Assembly: GCA_964036045.1 (NCBI GenBank)
Contig: OZ038381.1
Location: forward strand, 158,290,283-158,354,282
Source of the DNA: Eutreptiella sp. 'Long Island Sound 2002'
Taxonomy: Eukaryota > Euglenozoa > Euglenophyceae > Eutreptiales > Eutreptiaceae
DNA: 64,000 nucleotides
Direction: 5' to 3'
The notes below the pieces were generated by a model, which saw only the letters and a list, made by a program, of their open reading frames with translations, did no database searches and had not been told where the DNA came from. Both the position numbers and the translations under genes were made by a program. The first letter of the stretch is position 1; each line of letters opens with the position of its first letter. Below are positions 10,926 to 19,430 of this stretch, piece by piece.

Positions 10926-11420
10926 ACCCTATCGATGGAAAGCCATAGATACCTCAAACAGGCAGTTCGATAGTACTAAAAATGTTCTTTGTTCATGCCA
11001 AATTGTGAGATCTCACCTTAGCAAACCTCCCCAAACGTGTGCAAAGCAATGATGCAAATCGTAGATCGATGGTTCAATCATTTGCATTGTTTGGCAATCC
11101 TAAATTCCTAACACTCTTGGTGATCTACTATGCACATTTGCATGGCCGCTCAGCTGTAGGACAAACCCCGAAATGACTTCATTCTCGCGTGTCCAAGTGC
11201 GGCCCATTGCAGCCAGCATGGCCGTCACCACACGCAGCTGGTACGGCACTTCACTGCACAGGCTCCATGTTCTGCCACTCTCAGTGACCAAAAGACAATG
11301 AGGATCGAAGGGTTGGTCAGTGCCTGCAAAGTAACAGGTTGCGTGTAGCAGGGTCGGTTACTGTCCAACAGGCGAGTGGTCTGCTCCTTGCCGCGTGTGC
11401 CCTCGCTGGTGTGCACAGTT
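10926..11420. other. Unique spacer between minisatellite blocks
   Basis: Non-repetitive DNA inside the nested insertion. No open frame in it resembles a known protein, and no transposase motif was seen. Confidence 0.5.
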
Positions 11421-12018
11421 GTGCTGTGCTGTGCCGTGCGGTGCTAAATTGTGCTGTGCTGTGCCATGCGGTGCTGAGTTGTGCTGCGCTGTGCCGTGCG
11501 GTGCTGATTGGTGCTGTGCTGTGCCGTGCGGTGCTGAATGGTGCTGAGCTGTGCCGTGCGGTGCTGAATGGTGCTGTACTGTGCTAAGTGGTGCTGTGCT
11601 GTGCCGTGCGGTGCTAAATTGTGCTGTGCTGTGCCGTGCGGTGCTGAGTTGTGCTGTGCTGTGCCGTGCGGTGCTAAATTGTGCTGTGCTGTGCCGTGCG
11701 GTGCTGAGTTGTGCTGCGCTGTGCCGTGCGGTGCTGATTGGTGCTGTGCTTTGCCGTGCATTGCTGAATGGTGCTGTACTGTGCTAAATGGTGCTGTGCT
11801 GTGCCGTGCGGTGCTAAATTGTGCTGCTGTGCCGTGCGGTGCTGATTGGTGCTGTGCTGTGCCGTGCGGTGCTAAATTGTGCTGTGCTGTGCCGTGCGGT
11901 GCTGAGTTGTGCTGTGCTGTGCCGTGCGGTGCTGCATTGTGCTGTGCTGTGCCGTGCGGTGCTGAGTTGTGCTGTGCTGTGCCGTGCGGTGCTGAATGGT
12001 GCTGTGCTGTGCTGTGCG
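11421..12018. repeat. 30-bp minisatellite (about 20 copies)
   Basis: The unit is GTGCTGTGCTGTGCCGTGCG followed by GTGCTGAATG or GTGCTAAATT, about 20 head-to-tail copies with few differences. Since 30 is a multiple of 3, each frame encodes a 10-residue repeat (for example VLCRAVLNCA). There are no spacers, so this is not a CRISPR array, and codon content follows the repeat rather than selection on protein. Confidence 0.92.
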
Positions 12019-12644
12019 GGAGAGCTCAGAGAGAGACCTGGGAAACAGGGCAGAGACGTTGCCTGTTCCTGGGGTCGTGAACGCGTTGTTGCCGGGCTCC
12101 TCCGGAATCCTCGGATAGGCGATAGATCAGTGCAAGGAAACCTGTGAGGAAAAATAGGTCCTGATCTTGGGGATAGAAATGGGTCGGCTATCACTGCGGC
12201 ACACTGATCGAGCAGCTAAGTTGTACACACACAAGGACCTTTTCTTTCTTGCTCTTATTTGTTTCTGACTGTGTTATTTTTGTCCTCTTCTTGCCACATT
12301 TTCTGTTTATTGTTTATAGTGAGTTCTCGTGAGTTCTTGCTGTCGGGACGAGTTCTTGTTTTCGGGATGTCGGGACCAGTCATGATCGGGACAGTTTGCA
12401 GTTGAAACTTATCTTTATCTTTATCATTTGGCTTTCAGTTTCAGGTGAAATCTACCTGCTGAATGTAGTGATTCCATAAAAGATTAAAATTCACCAAATG
12501 GTAAACGTTTATCCATGTAACAATGAAATGACATCTTCATAAGAATCCCAATAAATCTAAAACATTGGTTCTCATTTTCTTTACATATATCCACCTATAT
12601 AAAAAACCATGTACTATTTTGTCTCACTTGTTGTCCTCCACAAG

Positions 12645-13096
12645 CCTGTCGCTCTCCTGTCGCATCCCTGTCGCCTTCCTGTCGCCTTCCTGTCGCCTTC
12701 CTGTCGCAAAAAAACACCCTGCCGCTCTCCTGTCGCTCTCCTGTCGCTCTCCTGTCGCTCTCCTGTCGCTTTCTCCTGTCGCTTCCCTGTCGCTTCCCTG
12801 TCGCCGCTAGCCCTGTTGCCCTCCTGTCGTCTTCCTGTCGCTTTCCTGTCGCTTATCCTGTCGCTATGTCTTGTTTCCTGTCGCTTCCCTGTCGTCTCCC
12901 TGTCGCCACCCTGTCGCCGCCCTGTCGCCCTCCTGTCGCCCTCCTGTCGCAGCTCTCCTGTCGCCTTCCTGTCGCCTGCCTGTCGCTTCCTCTCGCTTTC
13001 CTGCCGCTTTCCTGCCGCTTTCCTGTCGTCTTTCTGTCGCCACCCTGTCGTCTTCCTGTCGCCACCCTGTCGCCTTCCTGTCGCTCCCTGCCGCAT
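12645..13096. repeat. 11-bp minisatellite, right block
   Basis: The same CCTGTCGC-based repeat as the block at 10.3-10.9 kb, in the same orientation, ending about 20 bp before the right terminal inverted repeat. Copies are more diverged (CTGCCGC, CTGTTGC variants). Having both blocks in direct rather than inverted orientation distinguishes this from Drosophila-type FoldBack elements. Confidence 0.9.
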
Positions 13097-13130
13097 TTAA
13101 CCGTCGCCTGCCTCGCGTGGCCGGAATCTA

Positions 13131-14632
13131 TTGACAGCTTTACAGTAGAACAGAGGGGGTGTACCTGCATCAGGTTTAACCTCATTCATGGCACGTAGGT
13201 TATCCCTCCCTTTAGCACCTCCCTGGTTGGTGTTAGTGGGATTTTTAGGCCCTTTCCCTTCGCCACGTTCGGGGGTAGGGGTACCACCTCGACCCAAGTG
13301 CTTCTTGAGGAATTTCTCCCTGTGGGAGTCATTCTCCCTGTCAAGAGCTAGCTCAATCAGCAGGTCCACCAGTTCGTCCTACGAGTCGGTCCGGCTTTTC
13401 CTCTCAGAGGTAGCGCAGCAGTCATCCCACGTACGTTGGGGGATCTAACTCATGAGCCACAGATGGGGCTCAGTGGCTCCGTAGGAGCCCACGTTCATCC
13501 GTGAAAACAGATACTCCAGGTCGGACACATATTCAGAGACTCGCGCAGCGAAAGGAAACACAGGGAGCATAGGTAGCTCCTCTATCTGTGTGCGCACACT
13601 GAGGTCAGTCTCATAGACTGGGAATGTTTTCTCCAATCTCTGGAGTACCTCTACCCAGGTTGAACAGTTTTTCACAATCTGTTTCACCTGTTTTTGCGAA
13701 AATTTCTTTTTGCACGAGCGTTTCAGCAAGGAGCATTTGGTGGCCACATCCACATGGGATTGGCCAGTGAGCAAAAGAAACTCAGAAAATTCTTCTGCCC
13801 ATTCAGGCAGATTTTTCGGGTCGAACTCCGGCAGTTCTAGCTGGATGTTCGCCTGGGCAATAGGTCTGCCCATCTTCCCACCCCCCGGGGTTAGGCCAGA
13901 AGGAGAAGGAGATACGCCGGCAAGAGGTGCCAGGGCTGACAGCCCTCTTTTCTCAGTCTCCGTCACCGGCACGTCCTGTAGTTCAGCAATAGGGACTGTC
14001 CTGGCGCGAGGATGAAAAGGGCTGGGGCAAGTGACCTTGGGTAGCAACCTGGACACCCTTGATCTTTTGAGATCATCAGCCAACGTGCTCAATCCGGGTG
14101 AAGGTGAGAGTAGCGCTGGCTTGGGTAAGGGTTCAGTGATACCCAATTTAGCCTTGACAGCCTCTGACAGAGCTGTCACATCCGGGTCTTCCGATCCGGA
14201 TAGAAGTTTGGCCAAAAGTTCGGCCGTACGATCCAGAGCCCCATGGGTGGGCTCTGGGCGAAGTGGATCCATTATTGGCAGGTCTGGATGCCTTGCTCTC
14301 GGGTGTTCCTGTACTCTCGATCGTCTCGGTAGTGATACTGTGTCCGCCATGTCTGTAGATGGACCAGAATAGAGGAAGGAGCCCATCTCAGTTTGGAGCG
14401 GCGACCCGAGAGCATCAAGAGGTATTTCCCCATCTTCTCCTACGGTGGACTTGTGGTACTCTTCGTGGAGCATGAACTCGTCCATCCTCCTTCGTAGGTC
14501 CTCTTGTTCTTCAGGACCGACTCCAACTACGGTAGAAGACGAGGCCGGACAAGCGGACCGGGCGATGGAAGCTTCGACACGCCTGCGGAGCCTTTGCAGG
14601 CTGTCTTCACCATGGGCCGCTAAGGTTTCCAT
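13131..14632 (-). pseudogene. Retrotransposon gag, N-terminal part, with two in-frame TAG codons
   Basis: The first ATG is at 14630-14632; the frame is open further upstream to about 14755 without an ATG. The middle contains a typical gag capsid region (LPEWAEEFSEFLLLTGQSHVDVATKCSLLKRSCKK is interrupted here for length; see 13.65-13.84 kb), preceded by a Pro/Ser-rich disordered segment. The frame meets TAG at 13445-13447 and again at 13379-13381, then continues in the same frame through RENDSHREKFLKKHLGRGG to ...PLFYCKA at the edge of the nested insertion, beyond which the zinc knuckle resumes at 10292. Gag would form the particle that packages element RNA. This copy is broken by the two stops and the insertion. 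Confidence 0.8.
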
Positions 14633-14760
14633 GGTTAATGGGATTGTTCTGGGCGTATTTAGTTCCGCCCTTCTGTGCTCTGGATCTTCCTGAGACCCAG
14701 ATGCTGCTCTGAGTGGCGGTTCACTCTTTGGGTGGGCTACACTGCCATGTTGCACTTGTA

Positions 14761-15600
14761 CACTTCTGATCGGCCAGGTTCAGGAGGACAGTTGAGTGGA
14801 CATGTTCAATGTGCTTTTCAGTGTGCTTTTCTTGTGCTTCTGCTCAGAGTCCGTTCGAAAGGTTCTCAGGGTTTGCCTCTGCTACCGGAAAGATGTCCTT
14901 GGTTAGTGCCCTATAGATTTTGATGAAATCCTGCAGGTTTTTGATGTTGAAATCCCAAAACCAAAGGAGCAAAAAGTGCAAGAACAGGATGTGGATCGAA
15001 TCAATGAAAAGTTTGAAATCCAGTGTAACACAGAAGGGCTGCAGATAGACAAAGCAGGTATAAACACAAAGATTCAATCACAAATGGATAATACAAAAGA
15101 TTTAATATGAAAACTGGTCTGACTCTAGCCTCCAAGTTAGCATCAAGCACTTCATGTGCACTCTTTTGGGTGAAATGGTGCTGGTTAGGAATGTGGGGCA
15201 TAGGTGTCAGGCCAGACACAGAATATGACTTGGCCAAGCAACTGAATTCAGAAACAGTTAAAAAGTAGAACCACATTAAGTGGTAGTAACAATTGAGTAT
15301 AGGGGTCTTGGGGTGGGAGACCACTAGGCTTAACCTCCAAGGCTTAAAGCATGAAATGCCTATTTTATTTCGGTATATCCTCCATGAAGGAGAATACCTC
15401 CGCTCAGTTGAGTGGTAGGGGTGAACTTCATGGGGGGCTAGGGTTACAACCCTAGTTACTTTGAGAAAGTGTACTTTAAGCTTCAAAAGAGTGATAAAAA
15501 TACTTAAGTTAGTCCTAGCATCAACAAAAGGGTTTTAAAGGGGGCTTGGCCTGGATCAACCCCTCCAAGAAAGACAAGGCAGTGACTTTTTCTTACTGAC
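14761..15600. other. Junction between two divergent retrotransposon remnants
   Basis: The 5' leader of the minus-strand element should lie here, but I found neither a convincing primer-binding site nor a long terminal repeat matching the other side. Positions 14900-15110 are AT-rich. Around 15370-15470 there are short self-complementary stretches. Coding similarity to the plus-strand element starts abruptly near 15602. Confidence 0.4.
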
Positions 15601-15601
15601 C

Positions 15602-15928
15602 CCAGCGGCCTCTAAGGCCAAACCCCTGATGGACGCTAAGGTACGACATGAAGACCCCAAGAAAGGACTCCATGATGTACGCAGTTTCATTGGGGCGTGC
15701 AACTTCTACCGCCGCCATATCAAGAACTTCACCTACACCAGCGCCATTCTGACGAACCTGGTCAAGAAGAGTACTACTTGGCGCTGGGGCCCACAAGAGC
15801 AACAAGCGTTTGACGAGCTCAAAGACAAGGTGGCCAACGCTAAGTGCTTGGGTAGAGCACAAGGTGAGATTATCCTGGTGTCCGACGCCAGCAATGTGGG
15901 CGGTGTTGGAACGTTGTTCCAATGGTAA
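15602..15928 (+). pseudogene. Reverse transcriptase thumb and start of RNase H
   Basis: It shows GLHDVRSFIGACNFYRRHIKNF, split here only by the length rule as HDVRSFIGACNFYRRHI, followed by the tether TTWRWGPQEQQAFDELK and the RNase H start (IILVSDASNVGGVGTLFQW), which holds the first catalytic aspartate region. It stops at TAA 15926-15928, in frame with the next segment. The corresponding region of the 5.8-14.8 kb element is about 7.1-7.4 kb. Confidence 0.85.
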
Positions 15929-16966
15929 GCACTGGAGAAGGAGGAGTTCGACTCGGCTATTTCCCAATGGGGGACTGAAGGTCTCAACCGAGATGGAACT
16001 CTCAAGCACAGCTACCCTGACGACAAGTGGGTCCTAGTACCTCTGGGCCACTGGAACTGGAAATGGAACCAGGCCAGGGGGAACTACTCCACCTATGAGC
16101 AGGATTTGCTCGCGGGTGTGCTGGTGCTATCCTCTCAGGCACGACTGTTGGGGAGTAACCCTGTGGTCTGGCTGTGCGACCAAGAGCCGGTCCGCACTTT
16201 CCAGAAGGGTCTGCCCCCTGAGAAGGCCAAGCTACGGCGCTGGTGGACCTACCTCAGCCAACTACGGCTGACGGTGCACCATATCCAGGGAATGAAGAAC
16301 GAGTGTGCAGACTACATCAGCCGCAACAACTTCGATCCCCTGATTGGTGCCCGGTCTGAAGCGCTAGCTAAGGAGGCTTTCAGCCGTATGGACGTACACC
16401 TGGACCTGAACATGACTATGATACGCCCCCTAGATGGACTCCAACAAGCGGAATACCTGAACGAGTTTGGGGATATCTACAAGCGCCTGGAGAAACGCCT
16501 TGAACCCCTCCTGGTCAACCAAGAGCAGTGGAAGAGGGACAAGACCTACCTCTGGCATGAGGACCGCATCGTGGTACCTAGTGACAGAGTCCCAGCGCTG
16601 CTGAAGTGGACCCATGAGTCCTGCGGTCATGTGGGTGCTGACCGTACCCTGAGGCTATTCAAGCAGTGTTTCCACACTACGTTGACTGATGACCAACTGC
16701 GCAAGACCCTCCAGCCTATCGTGGACAAGTGCCCGTGTAGGTCCTGCAAACCTGGGGATATCAGGGACAGGGGTCTCTACTCGACCCTGCCAATCCCCCA
16801 CTGTGCTAACAGTGTTCTCTATGTGGACCACACGGAGATGCCTAAAATTGGGGGCTATGACTTTGTCCTCGTGGTGACCTGTGGGTTGACCAGGTTTACC
16901 AGAGTGTTCCCATGTACCAAGCACATTACCGGAGAGGAGACTATCAAGATACTCCTGGAGGAGTGA
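15929..16966 (+). pseudogene. RNase H and integrase N-terminal half
   Basis: The frame continues after the TAA through WVLVPLGHWNWKWNQ, VWLCDQEPV and VHHIQGMKNECADYISR (RNase H and connection), then the integrase zinc domain with His in WTHESCGH and Cys in KCPCRSC. The first catalytic aspartate is in LYVDHTE; this copy is a little shorter there than the other element. The frame is cut by TGA at 16964-16966, where the other copy has Trp (VEQWFEPYGAP). The enzyme would be split in two. Confidence 0.87.
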
Positions 16967-17998
16967 TTTTGTGTCTATGGGGCGCCCAAGGAGATCAACT
17001 CCGATGAGGACGTACAAGTACGCTCAGATACCGGTTGGTACAAGAGGGTCCTGAGATCCCTCAATGTCCAGGTGTCTACGGGGATTCCCTACTCTCACAC
17101 GAGCAACCCCCTATGTGAGCGACAGATCCGTGTCCTGAAGGAGAATGTAAGGATATGGTGCAAAACTGAACGCACCAGAGACTGGGTGAGACTACTCCCT
17201 GTCATATCCTTGATGATGAACTCCCAAGAGAGTTCAGCGACTGGCTACTCACCCCATGAGCTATTCCTAGGGCGGCCGGCGTGGTTCCTACATGCTCCCT
17301 ATCCAGAGGACACCCATTCTTCTGTGGGTGAGTGGGTCCAGGAGCAACAAGCGAAGGTGGACAAGGCCAAGGCTATGCTCCAGAGAGTGAGGGAGCGTCA
17401 GTGGAACATAAAGAACAAGCACCGGCTGCCTGCTACCTACCAAGAAGGGGACTGGGTGCTGGTGCACCACAGCCGACTACCGGCCTGGCCACGCTCTACC
17501 AGAGATGACCCCTACTTTGGGCCCTACAAGATTCTATCTGTGGATGGACACCGTATTACAGTGCGGTGTTCTCCGCATCTAGGGGGGACCCTGGTGCGCG
17601 CTGCTCAGCACCTGAAGCACTACTATGATCCTGAAGACCTCTGTGGGGAGGAGTGGGAGCTGAACGACGAGGAGATCGCCGCCTCAGACCTACAGGGGGC
17701 TGCCAGCCCTATGGAAGTGGAAGGGGACCTCCCCGACATGCACGCCGAGGAGATGGCTAAGGAGGGCTTCTACCTGGAGAAGTCTGTCCTACGCCACCGC
17801 TATCGCCAGGGTTGGCGCTTCCTCACCCTCTGGGAAGGGTTTGAAGTCGAAGAGGCCACCTGGGAGCCCTTCTCAGCGTTTGTTCTACCTGAGGGACGCC
17901 TAAACTCAGTTCTGGTAGACTACTTGTCCCAGAACAACCTTGGTGAGTTGCTGAGGCTCGCTGAGACGCTTGCCTCCAAGACGAAAGCTAGGGACTGA
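16967..17998 (+). pseudogene. Integrase C-terminal half with chromodomain
   Basis: Downstream of the TGA the same frame continues YGAPKEINSDEDVQVRSD (second catalytic Asp) and SNPLCERQIRV (catalytic Glu). A GPY/F-type module follows: GDWVLVHHSRLPAW and FGPYKILSVDGHRITVR. At about 17764-17885 there is a chromodomain: FYLEKSVLRHRYRQGWR, then LTLWEGFEVEEATWEPFSAF, with the conserved aromatic and W-E-P pattern. In chromoviruses this domain is thought to steer integration by binding modified histone H3. The frame ends at TGA 17996-17998. Confidence 0.87.
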
Positions 17999-19430
17999 AC
18001 CTTACCCTTACCTGCCTAAGCGTATGTGTGAGTGTGCTATTCCTAAGGTCCTGAGAGCAAGCCGCAGAAATGGTGTCCTAATCATACCAAAGTCTGCACG
18101 CTTGCTAAAACTGGCGGATGTCTTACCGTTGCCACGGGGTACGCCCCGGGTCTCTCCGCCCCCAAGCGCCCAATTTCTGTGCTGGCGCAAAACCTTTGGG
18201 GAATACCCAGCATACTCATCCAGGTATTGTTTTTCCCTACCTACCTGCCTACTACAGGGGAGGGGTGGCCAAAAGCTATGAAGGCATGAAAACGCCTGTT
18301 TGCTACGATGGCCGAAATCTAGCCTAACCACTGCCACTGCCCACCAACCCCGCTAAAATTGCAGGAAACGGGTGGGACAGTGACACACGCACTACAGTAC
18401 CTACACACCCTGCAGTGGCACCACCCTGGTGGGCGAGCGCTTGTTCAACTCGCTCAAGCCCCCACGCAGGACTACCACTCCTACACGCACGCTCTACTGG
18501 GTGGCGTTGAGGGTGAAGTCACGAGCCCTAGCGGCTCACCTGTGAGATTGCAAGAGAACACAGAGCTACTAAGCGTCTGTGGCCTAACAGGAACGCCACA
18601 ACACGTTTCCCTGCTAGGGCCTGTAGGGAAGGAGTGCTCTTTTGGGCGTGCACAGCGCAGATGTCAATGGAGTCGGACTCCCTGCTCTGCCACAGGCAGA
18701 GGCGGAGTTATCTGTTTGGTGTGATCAGCGCCCTTGTTTAGCAGGGCATGAAAAAACACTCGCTGCTGCACCAATCACCCTGACCTTCCCACCTGTAAAG
18801 CAAAGGCAAATGACTTGGGTTTGCGGCTGAGGAACCAAGACTACCTCCACGTATTATACGCTTCTCAGGTAGCCCTATAATACACTGTTCTCAAACCCAA
18901 GTGCAAGCAAGCAAGCTTTAGGAACTCCACCTGTTCTCTTATAGAACGTGGGGTGGAGCCCCTGGGTAACCCAAACAAGTGTTGTACCGAGAGCACCACG
19001 CGTGGCCTACCCTTTAATGAGTGTGTGAATGCACGAGCATGCACGAGTTTTCGAACCTGTCAAACAACTTGGTCCAATATTTCTTTTTTTCCTAACAATC
19101 TTACCCACAAACACGAAGTCCACCAGGGGGTGGCCCCACCTGGGCTTACCTACCTTACCTACCGCTGGAGAGTGAAGCAAGGTGAGGGAAAAAGCGAAGC
19201 ACAAACGAGACACGACGCTATGCATAGGTGTGTATGTTCTAATCAGTGCAAGAAAAAGGGTGGTTGTGCTGTAAGAGCAATTGTCACGGTTGCCCCGCAT
19301 TGCACCGCAGGGCAGGACCGGTAGCCCCCCGTGACAACCACTCCCTGGCCGAAGGCCATCTGTTTTCTCCCTAATCTCACCTCTAATTGCCTGCAATCTT
19401 TCTAATCTAGCCCTCTATCGTTTGTTAGCG
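17999..19430. other. Candidate 3' untranslated region and long terminal repeat of the chromovirus
   Basis: The region directly follows the integrase stop. A purine-rich tract (AGGGGAGGGGTGG, near 18256) could be a polypurine tract, and a TATA-like ATAATAC lies near 18876. Without a second copy of the repeat in the window, the boundaries cannot be fixed. No protein-coding gene was recognised. Confidence 0.3.

Larger units (their letters stand above)
10299..13130. mobile_element. 2.8-kb insertion with terminal inverted repeats, filled with minisatellite, splitting gag
   Basis: The left end is TTAGATTCGGGCCAC (10299-10313). The right end is GTGGCCGGAATCTA (13117-13130), its inverted complement with one mismatch over the shared 14 bases. 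The flanks are TTGTCA (10293-10298) and TTGACA (13131-13136), a possible 6-bp target duplication with one mismatch. Gag coding sequence stops at one edge (...FYCKA) and resumes at the other (KGGPCHAPDC), so the insertion lies inside a once-continuous gene. The interior holds an 11-bp tandem repeat at both ends in the same orientation, a 30-bp tandem repeat in the middle and AT-rich unique DNA at about 12150-12640. No transposase is visible. The superfamily is unknown. Confidence 0.7.
5814..14760 (-). mobile_element. Degenerate Ty3/gypsy (chromovirus-like) retrotransposon with a nested insertion
   Basis: On the minus strand the order is gag (14.63-13.13 kb), CCHC zinc knuckle and aspartic protease (10.29-9.29 kb), a Dam-like domain (9.32-8.9 kb), reverse transcriptase (8.17-7.3 kb), RNase H (about 7.2-6.6 kb) and integrase (6.5-5.8 kb). 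Protease-RT-RNase H-integrase order defines Ty3/gypsy. The integrase and RNase H closely resemble the chromodomain-bearing copy at 15.6-18.0 kb, so chromovirus is the likely lineage. Gag is split by a 2.8-kb insertion at 10299-13130. Several stops and frameshifts interrupt the frames, and the integrase C-terminus is missing. I could not find a long terminal repeat pair. Confidence 0.9.
15602..17998 (+). mobile_element. 5'-truncated chromovirus (Ty3/gypsy) with chromodomain
   Basis: Coding similarity to the minus-strand element begins inside the reverse transcriptase thumb (AASKAKPLMDAKVRHEDPKK) and runs through RNase H, integrase and a C-terminal chromodomain. Gag, protease and most of RT are absent. 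Two nonsense codons, TAA at 15926-15928 and TGA at 16964-16966, break the frame. The second replaces a Trp that the other copy keeps. No upstream long terminal repeat is present; the downstream region to about 19.4 kb may contain the 3' repeat, but this cannot be shown without a partner. Confidence 0.88.

Noticed and set aside
10121-10957. Long overlapping open frames in the CCTGTCGC repeats
   Set aside because: An 11-bp repeat without stops keeps all frames open on both strands; the peptides merely repeat.
11421-12018. CRISPR-like array of 30-bp repeats
   Set aside because: The repeats are directly adjacent with no spacers and lie inside a eukaryotic transposon; this is a minisatellite.
17999-19430. 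Defined 3' long terminal repeat of the chromovirus
   Set aside because: No partner repeat exists in the window, and neither TG..CA ends nor a polypurine boundary could be fixed, so it is listed only as a candidate region.
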